A stretch of DNA of 64,000 bases from JBHELT01 sp046262935 (GTDB lineage Bacteria > Actinomycetota > CADDZG01 > JAHWKV01): contig JBHELT010000020.1 of the NCBI GenBank assembly GCA_046262935.1, positions 4,638 to 68,637 of the forward strand. The letters are read 5' to 3'. The position numbers and the translations under genes were made by a program. Each line of letters begins with the position of its first letter. Within the stretch, counting starts at the first letter, position 1. The notes under the pieces were generated by a model. It did not search any database. It was not told the DNA's origin and worked only from the letters and a program-made list of their open reading frames with translations. Below, piece after piece: positions 36,983-45,284 of this stretch.

Positions 36983-39030
36983 TACCGAAGGTAGAAGACT
37001 TCCAGAGTTCTGCGATGAAACATCGCGTCGGGGACGTTTTCAATCCCCCAGGATTGACGAACTTCCTAGGTTGCGTCCAGGCCGACTTCGACGTGACCGC
37101 GATCAGGAGCTTGAACTTTCCGCCATACGGCTCCGGTGACACGATCACAGGCGGTTTGTACATCAACGGACGTTACCTGCCGACCACCGGGGCCGAGGTC
37201 ACTCACGTTTGGTTCCCCGATCGCATAGTTCGCACTGCTAAATGGGATTCATGGGCTATCACGACGACAACGGTGATGCCGTTCGGCGAACAAGCCGTGG
37301 TCGTATCGATCGAGTTCGCAAATCAACGCTCAGAAAGACGACACGTTGAAGTGTCGCTCGCTCTGAAAGCAGGAGTGACGAAGGCTGTGCGGCCTTGGAC
37401 CGATGCGTTTCCGCCCATGGGGACCGACCACTCAGTAACCGTCGACCAGGAACGACGGGCGGTTGTGTTTTCTGCCAAAGACTCAACTGCAGTGAGCCTG
37501 CAAGGATGCGTTCCTCGCGCATCCTGGATCAACGAGAACAAACTCTCGTTCGATCTAGACGTAGATGGTTCTTCATCAACTCGCATTATGTTCATCGTCA
37601 CTATCGCTGACTCGGCAAGCGAGGCCGCCTCCTCTTTCGATCGCATAGCCGCAAAAGGTTCTGACCTCATCAAGGAGACCCGTGAAGCCTGGCAAAGAGA
37701 GATCGAAGCGGTGTTTACGAAAGACAGCGGTGTTTACTCTGGGTCTCTTCCGATCCTCGAGACCAGCGATCCCGACATGGCGCGCATCTACAACATGGGA
37801 GTGATGGGGGTTCTTTACTTCAAGAGGGAAAGTCCCCATTCCATCCTGGGCAGGACCTACGACACGTTGATGCCGCGTTACTGGCAGTCGGTGACATTCC
37901 TTTGGGACTTCAGTTTGAGTTCGTTGGTGCATACGCTGCTCGATCCCACGACGATGCGCAAGCACCTGGAGCACTGGATGGCAACCGACATCCATAAGTA
38001 CTTCGGTACCGAATGGATCACTGGCGGTGGAGTGGGTGGTTGGTATTCGGTGAATGACTACGCGATGACCAAGATGATCAACGACTACTTGCGATGGACC
38101 GGTGACACCGCCTGGCTAGACTCCTCCGTTGGGACGTCGACGCCCATATCTTTCCTCGAGGATTATGCGAACGCTTGGGAGGGTTTCAAGTCGCCTAACG
38201 GACTTGCGGACTACGGGGGCATCGGCAACCTGCTCGAATGCGTAAGCACCTACATCCATGAAGTCGCTAGTCTCAATGCTGCCAACATCTTCAACCTCCG
38301 AACCGCCGCAAGAGTGATGCGCTTTCGCGGGGATGACAACGCCGCCGCCAAGATGGAGGCTTCTGCTAAAAGCCTCCTTGGCGAAGTCATGAAGCTCTAC
38401 TCTCAGGGCGACGGATTCTTCAATGCCCGCTATCCGGACGGACGACTCGTGCCGGTTAGACACTGCTACGACTTCATCACTGTAACCGGCACAATCGGCG
38501 AAGAATTGAGCGACGTGCAGAAGAAAGAGATGGCACGGTTCTTCACGGAAGAACTGCGCACTCCGGTTTGGATGCGCGCGCTTTCGAGCAAGGACGACGA
38601 TGCGAGCTTCAGCCTCCGCCCCGACCATCAATGGACGGGGGCTTATCCGGCCTGGCCGCCGCAAGCGGTAAGCGCCCTTTGGAAGATCGGAGAAATCGAC
38701 GCAGCCCTCGAATGGCTGAGGGGACTGTCCAAGTCCGCCAACCAGGGACCCTTCGGCCAGGCCCATTTCGTCGAAAGCTTCATGGAACCCGAAGACGGCG
38801 GCGCGTTGAAAGCGACGCCTGAAACCCCATACATAAACGACTGGACGTGCTCCTCGAACGGAGCCTGGGTGAACATCTTCATCGAATCGATCTTCGGAAT
38901 CACGGCAGGGCTCGATTCGATAACGGCCGAGCCACGCTTCGGTGCTTTCGATCCAGATGCGCGTTTGGTTGGGATCGGCCATCAGGGGCGCATGTACGAC
39001 GCAGACAAAAGGGGGCTGCACCCGCAGTGA
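36979..39030 (+). CDS. Six-hairpin (alpha/alpha)6 glycoside hydrolase-like protein
   Basis: 683 residues from GTG 36979. An N-terminal beta-sandwich (about 1-255) contains FPPYGSGDTITGGLYINGRYLP. A helical toroid begins near DMARIYNMGVMGVLYF, with RYWQSVTFLWDFSLSS, WITGGGVGGWYSVNDYAMTKMINDYLRWTGD, GIGNLLECVSTYIHEVASLN and RPDHQWTGAYPAWPP. This arrangement matches glucosidases of the GH63/GH37/GH15-like six-hairpin clan, with Asp/Glu-rich loops suitable for acid/base catalysis. No signal peptide, so it should cleave an imported oligosaccharide or glycoside in the cytosol. Exact family and linkage cannot be assigned by eye. Confidence 0.7.
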   Translation: MIPKVEDFQSSAMKHRVGDVFNPPGLTNFLGCVQADFDVTAIRSLNFPPYGSGDTITGGLYINGRYLPTTGAEVTHVWFPDRIVRTAKWDSWAITTTTVMPFGEQAVVVSIEFANQRSERRHVEVSLALKAGVTKAVRPWTDAFPPMGTDHSVTVDQERRAVVFSAKDSTAVSLQGCVPRASWINENKLSFDLDVDGSSSTRIMFIVTIADSASEAASSFDRIAAKGSDLIKETREAWQREIEAVFTKDSGVYSGSLPILETSDPDMARIYNMGVMGVLYFKRESPHSILGRTYDTLMPRYWQSVTFLWDFSLSSLVHTLLDPTTMRKHLEHWMATDIHKYFGTEWITGGGVGGWYSVNDYAMTKMINDYLRWTGDTAWLDSSVGTSTPISFLEDYANAWEGFKSPNGLADYGGIGNLLECVSTYIHEVASLNAANIFNLRTAARVMRFRGDDNAAAKMEASAKSLLGEVMKLYSQGDGFFNARYPDGRLVPVRHCYDFITVTGTIGEELSDVQKKEMARFFTEELRTPVWMRALSSKDDDASFSLRPDHQWTGAYPAWPPQAVSALWKIGEIDAALEWLRGLSKSANQGPFGQAHFVESFMEPEDGGALKATPETPYINDWTCSSNGAWVNIFIESIFGITAGLDSITAEPRFGAFDPDARLVGIGHQGRMYDADKRGLHPQ

Positions 39031-39926
39031 TCTTGGCGTTCGACTTGGGGGGAACGCGCCTCAAAGCGGCTTTGGTTGATCCGGCCAATGCAGATGTATC
39101 TGGGTTCTTCACTGCGCCGGTCGGATCAACCATCGCCGAGGGGATAGCTGAGATCGAATCAGTTGGTAAGCGGATCCTGGATGGCTCATCGTGTGAAGGC
39201 GTTGGGCTTTGCGTGCCCGGACTCGTGGATGACCAAGGCATCATCGCTTCGCTTCCCGGAAAATTCGAAGGAGCAGAGGGGTTCGATCTTCCCGGCTCAA
39301 TGCGGCTTGCATTCGACTGTGAACCAGTGATCGTGAACGATGCCGTCGCGTTCGGGGTCGGTGAATCGGTTCATGGGGCGGGGCGAGGTTTTCGAAGCGT
39401 GACAGTAGTGACGATCGGAACGGGAGTGGGCGTAACTGCAGTGAGCGATGGGTTGCCTATCGGCGCCGGTCTATACCCGGGAGGCATCCTTGCAGGCCAC
39501 ATCCCCGTTTCCGAGCGAACGTCGGGGCCTATCGACACTAACGGCACCCACGACACCATCGAGGCACTCTGCCGCGCCACGCGCCTTGTTGATTACGCCA
39601 ACGATGCGGGCGGTTCATTCGAGGATGTCGCTGCCGTTTATGCCGCGCACGATAAACGGGACGTTTCTGCTCGCGCCGGAGTCGATCGATACAGGTCCTT
39701 ACTCGCGCATTCACTGGTTGCAATCGCCCATGCGTTCGCGCCTGAAGCGATCGTGCTTGGGGGCGGGCCGATGACGAAAGATAATCCCGTCATTCAAGGT
39801 ATCGAGGAGACGGTGAACTCCAGGCTCTTCGGCTCCTATCGCACGAGGATCCTGATCTCACAGCTGGGTGACACGGCCGCTCTCGTCGGGCTAGGGAGCC
39901 TGTGGCGTAAACGGTTCTCCAGATGA
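39027..39926 (+). CDS. ROK-family sugar kinase lacking the usual zinc motif
   Basis: 299 residues from GTG 39027, which overlaps the glycosidase stop. FDLGGTRLKAALVD is the phosphate-binding loop, GLCVPGLVD and VNDAVAFGVGE carry the catalytic Asp, and TIGTGVGVTAV is the phosphate-2 loop. Typical ROK kinases then show GHxxxxxxxxxCxCGxxGCxE. Here the sequence is GHIPVSERTSGPIDTNGTHD, with the His kept but the Cys ligands absent. It would phosphorylate a hexose released by the preceding glycosidase. Confidence 0.8.
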   Translation: MILAFDLGGTRLKAALVDPANADVSGFFTAPVGSTIAEGIAEIESVGKRILDGSSCEGVGLCVPGLVDDQGIIASLPGKFEGAEGFDLPGSMRLAFDCEPVIVNDAVAFGVGESVHGAGRGFRSVTVVTIGTGVGVTAVSDGLPIGAGLYPGGILAGHIPVSERTSGPIDTNGTHDTIEALCRATRLVDYANDAGGSFEDVAAVYAAHDKRDVSARAGVDRYRSLLAHSLVAIAHAFAPEAIVLGGGPMTKDNPVIQGIEETVNSRLFGSYRTRILISQLGDTAALVGLGSLWRKRFSR

Positions 39927-41683
39927 GCAACATGGGCATGCCGATCAATGAGATCCCCGGCCGAAAGAGCAACTACGACAAACGTCCGTATGTGCCCGTT
40001 GGCTCTTCAGCCGAATGCTCGATCGGGTGGGACAACGTCATACGACAGATCAAACGAACGGGCGCGCGCGTTGTTGTGATCGAGGCTTACGCAGGAGTGA
40101 AGCAGAAGGATCTTGAGTTCGTAGCGAACGGGCTACTGCCCGATGTCGCCATCGATGCCTCCGAGGCATTGAAACCGCAAAGCCAGATAGAAGCGATGCT
40201 TGGTCCAGAACTGACCGACGACAGGGTCTTCGGATCGATCACCAGATTCGGTCTGGAGGATATGTTCGAGGGATCTAGGTTGGCTGAGATGGCGAGACGA
40301 GTCTCCGACACACGCGGAACCGTTGTTGTGTACGGAGTGGGCGCATCGCTCATCGTCCGAGGTGACTTACTCGTTTACGCGGACATGCCCCGGTGGGAGA
40401 CTCAACTAAGACAGCGGCGAAACGAAGTTGCGAACATTGGCTCTTCTAACTTCAATGACCCTTCAAGCCTTCAGTACAAACGCTCCTTCTTCGTCGATTG
40501 GCGCATGTGCGACCGGCTCAAGAAAGAGTTGTTGCCAAAGATCGATCTGGTATTGGACACGACAGTGGACTCGCAGCCGAAGATGATCTCGGGCAAGGTG
40601 CTGACGAGGGCGCTTTCATCTGTCGCCAAAAGACCGTTTCGCGTTGTTCCCTACTTCGATCCCGCCCCTTGGGGCGGGGAATGGATAAGGACGGTTTGCG
40701 ATCTCGACAAAGAGACAGTGAATTACGGCTGGTGCTTCGATTGCGTTCCCGAAGAGAACTCACTTCTTCTGGGTTTCGGCGACCAACGATTCGAGATACC
40801 GGCATCCGACCTGGTCTTCATGGAGCCAAAGGATCTGCTGGGACAATCGGTCTTCGACCGGTTCGGCGATGAGTTTCCAATCCGCTTCGATTTCCTCGAC
40901 ACGATGCGAGGAGGGAACCTCTCCTTGCAAGTGCATCCATCGACGGCTTACATCAAAGATCACTTCGGCATCGATTACACCCAAGATGAGAGTTACTACC
41001 TGCTTGATGCCGGTGCCTCCGCGAGTGTTTATCTCGGCTTGAAGGAAGACGTCGATCGCGAGGCCATGGCGCGGGACCTGAGGCTTGCAGAAGGAGGGGG
41101 GTTCAGCTTCCCTACCGAAAATTACATCAACCGTTTCCCGGCCAAGAAGCACGATCACTTCCTGATACCTGCCGGCACGGTGCACTGCTCGGGAGCAGAA
41201 AGCATGGTGCTCGAGATCAGCGCGACCCCTTATATCTTCACGTTCAAACTTTGGGACTGGGACAGGCTTGGCCTCGATGGAAGACCGCGGCCGATCCATC
41301 TAGATCACGGACTCGCAAACATCGACTGGGACCGTGACACTCGTTACGCGAAGCGAGAATTGATCAACCAAGTGATCCAAGTCGCCGAAGGCGAAGGGTG
41401 GATCGAAGAACGAACGGGTCTACATGAAGCCGAGTTCATAGATACCAGGCGGCATTGGTTCACCGGCACGGCGCCGCATAACAAAGGCTCCGGCGTGAAT
41501 GTCTTGAACTTGGTCGAAGGAGAGGAAGCCATCGTTGAATCCCCTGAAGGAGCCTTCGAACCATTCGAAGTCCACTACGCAGAGACCTTCATCGTTCCGG
41601 CGGCGGTAGGACCCTTTCAGATAACGTCGCAACGCAATACCAGATGCGCCACCATCAAAGCATCCGTAAGATGCGAGCCATGA
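39923..41683 (+). CDS. Class I mannose-6-phosphate isomerase-like protein with N-terminal extension
   Basis: 586 residues. The C-terminal half (about 245-586) is a type I phosphomannose isomerase cupin: PWGGEW, GGNLSLQVHPS with zinc ligands Gln and His, and HFLIPAGTVHCSGAESMVLEIS with the other ligands. The N-terminal half (about 1-240) has no motif I recognise, although similar long forms of class I isomerases are known in other bacteria. It would interconvert mannose-6-phosphate and fructose-6-phosphate or a related pair, following the ROK kinase. It overlaps ROK at its start and the binding-protein gene at its end. Confidence 0.8.
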   Translation: MSNMGMPINEIPGRKSNYDKRPYVPVGSSAECSIGWDNVIRQIKRTGARVVVIEAYAGVKQKDLEFVANGLLPDVAIDASEALKPQSQIEAMLGPELTDDRVFGSITRFGLEDMFEGSRLAEMARRVSDTRGTVVVYGVGASLIVRGDLLVYADMPRWETQLRQRRNEVANIGSSNFNDPSSLQYKRSFFVDWRMCDRLKKELLPKIDLVLDTTVDSQPKMISGKVLTRALSSVAKRPFRVVPYFDPAPWGGEWIRTVCDLDKETVNYGWCFDCVPEENSLLLGFGDQRFEIPASDLVFMEPKDLLGQSVFDRFGDEFPIRFDFLDTMRGGNLSLQVHPSTAYIKDHFGIDYTQDESYYLLDAGASASVYLGLKEDVDREAMARDLRLAEGGGFSFPTENYINRFPAKKHDHFLIPAGTVHCSGAESMVLEISATPYIFTFKLWDWDRLGLDGRPRPIHLDHGLANIDWDRDTRYAKRELINQVIQVAEGEGWIEERTGLHEAEFIDTRRHWFTGTAPHNKGSGVNVLNLVEGEEAIVESPEGAFEPFEVHYAETFIVPAAVGPFQITSQRNTRCATIKASVRCEP

Positions 41684-43368
41684 AGACTGGCGCTCTGATG
41701 CTGACCTCAGGCAGATCAACGCCGCGCGGTCCGGGTATCGCGTACACGGTGCTCGCTGGGATCATGGCACTCATGGTGGGAGTGTTGGCCTTGAACGCCA
41801 ATCAGGCTCCCCCGCCACAGATCGCAGAGTTCGCTCCCCAGTCGATCGAGCAGATAAAGAAAGCGCCGAATGAGCAAGGCAGTGACTTCGGACTCTTCGG
41901 TTCCGGTAACGGTGCGCAAGATCAGGGCCTCGCGGGCGGCGGAAGCATCCTTGCGTCGCCAACTCCACCTCCTGTCGACGTGCCTCGCCTTCGCCGGTGC
42001 TACAAGCAATCCGATGGCCGGCAAACCCAAACAGAAGATCCGCAGTCGCCGCCGTGCGTTGCCTACTTCGATCCCAACAAGAGCGACAACGGTGGTGCAA
42101 CCAGTTTCGGTGTCACGCGCGATGAGATAACGGTTGCCTGGCCCGGAACCATCGAGAAAGCACGCGACACGCAAGACCTAGTCACGTTCTTCAACTCCCG
42201 TTTTGAATTCTATGGAAGAAAGATCGTCCTTCAGCCGTACGGTCCGCAGGGCGGCGTGTTCGGTCCAGTAGACGCGAGCACCATGCAATCGGATGCAGAC
42301 TACGTCTATCAGCAGTTCGCCCCATTCGCATCGCTCGCATACATACCAAAGGCTGGCGTCGATCACTACTACTACGACAGGTTGGCGCGTGAACCCCACG
42401 GGATAGTCAGCATCAACAGTCATGCGACAAGCGATATGGAGCAGCACTTTCAGCAGTTCTCACCGTACGAATGGAGTTACCTGCCCTCTTACGATCTGCT
42501 GATGCGCAATTACGCTGAGTTCATCTGCAAGTCGCTAGCGGGCAGGCCGCCGAGTCACGCAGGAGTAGGCATAAGTGGCAATACCACTCCTAGAGTCTTC
42601 GGCATCGTGAAGATGATCGTGGCTGATAATTCGTCACCTGATTCGGCAGTATTGCGCTCTGCTCTCAATGACGGGTGTGGAGTAAGACCAGCGGTAGACG
42701 TTGCGATGAGCGATCCGAAGGACGTGATCAGTAAGTTCAAGATCGCGGGTGTCACAACTGTCATCTGTCTATGTCAGGCGGGTCATTACTTCAACGACCT
42801 CATGCCTGAAGCAACCAATGAAGTTTTCTTCCCCGAGTGGCTCGTTTCTAGCTTCCACTATCTCGACTACGACTCGGCCGGACAGAAATACCCCAATGAG
42901 CACGCCGACCACATCTTCGGGATCACCTTCCACAACAAATGGCTGCCACAGAAGGACATGCTCTGGTACCAAGCGATCAAGGAAGTGGACCCCGAGTACG
43001 AAACGGGCGACGACGGCTTTTCCAGCACTTCCTACGAGCGATATTACGAGCTGCTGGCCCTTTCTTCCGGGATACAGATGGCCGGGCCGCACCTGACCCC
43101 CGAGACGTTCGCCCAGGGTATGACTAAGGCCGGGTTCCCCGCTTCCGGATCGGGCAACGATCCGCTTTACTACCCGGGCGGGGGGTTCAGCGCCAACGAT
43201 CACAGCATGGTCGATGACGCCTCGATGATCTGGTGGAGCAAGAACGACGAGGGGTACACCACCAACGTCAGGGTGGGCACCTTCTGTTACGTAGACCACG
43301 GCAAGAGATACGGTCTCGGCCAGTGGCCATCGGGCGACCAGCCCTTCTTCCAGGGCTCGTGTAAATAG
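41680..43368 (+). CDS. Membrane-anchored Liv-type (periplasmic-binding fold I) substrate-binding protein
   Basis: 562 residues from ATG 41680, overlapping the isomerase stop. GIAYTVLAGIMALMVGVLAL near residues 18-38 is an uncleaved-looking membrane anchor rather than a lipobox. A Pro/Gly-rich linker runs to about residue 100. The binding domain begins FGVTRDEITVAWPG and contains YERYYELLALSSGIQ near the end, as in Liv/Leu-Ile-Val-type proteins. Its likely partners are the LivH-LivM and MFS-LivF-LivG fusions encoded divergently. A small hairpin, GGTCCT/AGGACC, begins at the last base of the stop codon (43368-43384). Confidence 0.8.
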   Translation: MKTGALMLTSGRSTPRGPGIAYTVLAGIMALMVGVLALNANQAPPPQIAEFAPQSIEQIKKAPNEQGSDFGLFGSGNGAQDQGLAGGGSILASPTPPPVDVPRLRRCYKQSDGRQTQTEDPQSPPCVAYFDPNKSDNGGATSFGVTRDEITVAWPGTIEKARDTQDLVTFFNSRFEFYGRKIVLQPYGPQGGVFGPVDASTMQSDADYVYQQFAPFASLAYIPKAGVDHYYYDRLAREPHGIVSINSHATSDMEQHFQQFSPYEWSYLPSYDLLMRNYAEFICKSLAGRPPSHAGVGISGNTTPRVFGIVKMIVADNSSPDSAVLRSALNDGCGVRPAVDVAMSDPKDVISKFKIAGVTTVICLCQAGHYFNDLMPEATNEVFFPEWLVSSFHYLDYDSAGQKYPNEHADHIFGITFHNKWLPQKDMLWYQAIKEVDPEYETGDDGFSSTSYERYYELLALSSGIQMAGPHLTPETFAQGMTKAGFPASGSGNDPLYYPGGGFSANDHSMVDDASMIWWSKNDEGYTTNVRVGTFCYVDHGKRYGLGQWPSGDQPFFQGSCK

Positions 43369-43427
43369 GTCCTATCTAAGGACCTCAACCAACATCCTCA
43401 CCTCCAGGCGAGGGCAACGCCGAAAAA

Positions 43428-43439
43428 CTTGTACGTACA
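43428..43439. promoter_or_regulatory. Candidate GntR operator palindrome
   Basis: TGTACGTACA (43430-43439) is a perfect 10-base palindrome, with CTTGTACG on its left side matching the inverse of CGTACAAG at the gntR promoter. Palindromes with GTAC cores are common for GntR-family operators. It precedes the secreted lectin-like gene. Confidence 0.35.
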
Positions 43440-43501
43440 GGCAGGAATCTGTGCCCGGGCGTCGAATCTTTAAGGCAGTCCTAACTAAGGAGAGCATCTC
43501 A

Positions 43502-44239
43502 ATGACTGATCGCAGTTTCAAGAAAGTACTTAGGTCATGCGTCGTTCTAGCAGCGACGATGATAAGCACCTCGCTCGTTCTGATGCCCTCGCATGCCACC
43601 GCGGGCAGCAACCTTTTGCTGAACCCGGGTTTCGAGCAGTCGGCCCTCGACCCATCTGGTGTTATCGGTTACACCAACCCACAACCCTTGCTCCCGACTA
43701 GCTGGGCATTCGAAGGAGCCTCGGCACTTTTCGACCATTCTCAGAACGGGTCCCACTCTGGTCGCCGTCAGGCGGGCATCTCAGGGAACTTGGCCGGAAC
43801 AAGTTCCGTCTGCGCTCCACCTCCCGCGGGATGCCAGTCGGATGGTCCTGGAGAGCTTGCCAAGAACACCGCGGCGCTCGCTTATTCGGCCACACCGGCC
43901 TGGCGCAATGCTCTGCCGATCCCCGTCACACAGAACACCAACTACACAGCCTCGGTATGGCAAAGCAGATCATTCGTTAGCCTTGGGGGAGGCGTCGCCA
44001 TCCGAGTCCGATGGCTTACTGGCGCAGGCCAACCGCTAAGAATCGACACCGTCGCAAGCGTCACAAATACGCATGACTCCCCCGACATTCCGACTCCTTG
44101 GGCCCAGATCAGCGGTTCGGTGACCTCTCCTGTCGGAGCAGCGCAGGCCGTGATCTTACTGACCTACACGAACGACCTGTGGATAGGCAATGTTGTTTTC
44201 GACGATGTCTACTTCGGGACGACCGGGACGACCAACTAA
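43502..44239 (+). CDS. Secreted lectin-like (galactose-binding fold) protein
   Basis: 245 residues. I use ATG 43502 because AAGGAG lies just upstream and the frame from there opens with a good signal peptide (KKVLRSCVVLAATMISTSLVLMPSHATAG). The mature part starts SNLLLNPGFEQ, the usual opening of CBM4/9-type galactose-binding beta-sandwich domains, and ends with WIGNVVFDDVYFG, the usual closing strand. GAGQPLRI and VVFDDV fit that fold. It probably binds a surface or extracellular glycan. A strong terminator follows. Confidence 0.75.
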   Translation: MTDRSFKKVLRSCVVLAATMISTSLVLMPSHATAGSNLLLNPGFEQSALDPSGVIGYTNPQPLLPTSWAFEGASALFDHSQNGSHSGRRQAGISGNLAGTSSVCAPPPAGCQSDGPGELAKNTAALAYSATPAWRNALPIPVTQNTNYTASVWQSRSFVSLGGGVAIRVRWLTGAGQPLRIDTVASVTNTHDSPDIPTPWAQISGSVTSPVGAAQAVILLTYTNDLWIGNVVFDDVYFGTTGTTN

Positions 44240-44260
44240 GGCGAGCGAGGTTTCGAACCG

Positions 44261-44296
44261 AAAGAGCCGGCGAAACATGCCGGCTCTTTCTTCTTT
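44261..44296 (+). terminator. Rho-independent terminator overlapping the next start codon
   Basis: AAAGAGCCGGC (44261-44271) pairs perfectly with GCCGGCTCTTT (44279-44289) around a seven-base loop, and CTTCTTT follows. It ends transcription of the lectin-like gene. The ATG of the epimerase gene (44277) begins in the loop and runs into the right arm. Confidence 0.8.
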
Positions 44297-45284
44297 AGAG
44301 CGAAACGGTTGGAACGTTGTTCGTCTTTCAACGTCTCGCGTGCGCGTCGATGTTCTTCCCGGAAAGGGAGCCGACATCCTTTCGATCAAATGGCTGCCGA
44401 AACAGGTGGAGTTACTTTGGACATCCCCCTGGGGCCTGCGCGACAAGGATGCTCCATCGGTCGCAGGCAGCAGTGCAGAGCGATTCTTGGAGCTTTATCC
44501 GGGTGGCTGGCAGACCATATTTCCTAACGGTGGTGACGAGTGTGAACTCGATGGAGTCGTCCAACCCTTCCACGGCGAGGCTTGCATAAAACCATGGACC
44601 GTTACCGGGACTAACGTCACCGACGACCAGGTCACTATCGAGATGTCGATTCAGCTTTCGCTCTCTGCTTTTTCGTTATCCAAGAAGATCTTGGTCGGTG
44701 AAACAACGGTCACCGTCATCGAATCCGTCACGAACCTGTCTGATGGAATGCGCAAGGCGATGTGGAGTCACCACCCTGCATTCGGGGCCCCCCTGATAAG
44801 TGGGGCGACCCGGGTGCGATGCGGCGCCTCGACTTTCGTGGTGGACGATGAGCGCGACGAGCCGAACGGCGATCTGGTGTCTGGATCAACTTCCAACTGG
44901 CCATCGGCCCCGAAACAGGATGGATCGAGCGCCGACCTTTCTCGTCTCCCAGACCAAAGCACTCCACTCGATCGCTTTGGATATCTAACCGACATCGAGC
45001 AAGGGCACGCCGAGATCGCGAACCCTGAGATCGGCTTGAGTGTTTCCTTGCATTGGGATGCCTCTTTGTTTCCGAACGCCTGGTACTGGCTCGAAGCCCA
45101 TGCGACCCAAGGGTTTCCTTGGTTCGGCAAGGCGTATGTATTCGCGATAGAGCCCGCGTCCAGCTATCCGGGACAAGGTATCGCCAACGTCACGAGCAAG
45201 ACGGGGACCGAACTAACATTCGGCCCTTATGAGACGAAGACCCAGACGATCGAGCTTCGGGTAGCAGACTCTGCTTACAGATAG
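44277..45284 (+). CDS. Aldose 1-epimerase-like (galactose mutarotase fold) protein
   Basis: 335 residues. The supersandwich fold is indicated by VRVDVLPGKGADILSIKW near the start, then PGGWQTIFPNGGDECELDGV with its Asn-Gly-Gly-Asp core and MWSHHPAFGAPLI with the conserved His in HPAFG. ASLFPNAWYWLEAH and AIEPASSYPGQG lie near the C-terminus, the latter with the Glu-Pro typical of the catalytic Glu region. It would interconvert anomers of a sugar. ATG 44277 lies in the terminator hairpin, so its Shine-Dalgarno region (AAAGAG) is base-paired. GTG 44340 is a possible but less likely start. Convergent with and overlapping the next gene by ten bases. Confidence 0.75.
   Translation: MPALSSLERNGWNVVRLSTSRVRVDVLPGKGADILSIKWLPKQVELLWTSPWGLRDKDAPSVAGSSAERFLELYPGGWQTIFPNGGDECELDGVVQPFHGEACIKPWTVTGTNVTDDQVTIEMSIQLSLSAFSLSKKILVGETTVTVIESVTNLSDGMRKAMWSHHPAFGAPLISGATRVRCGASTFVVDDERDEPNGDLVSGSTSNWPSAPKQDGSSADLSRLPDQSTPLDRFGYLTDIEQGHAEIANPEIGLSVSLHWDASLFPNAWYWLEAHATQGFPWFGKAYVFAIEPASSYPGQGIANVTSKTGTELTFGPYETKTQTIELRVADSAYR

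Noticed and set aside
38116..39021. 301-codon minus-strand frame opposite the glycosidase gene
   Set aside because: No motifs; the plus-strand gene is part of an overlapping operon.
43368..43384. GGTCCT/AGGACC hairpin starting at the last base of the binding-protein gene's stop codon
   Set aside because: Only six base pairs and no T-run, so it is not called a terminator.
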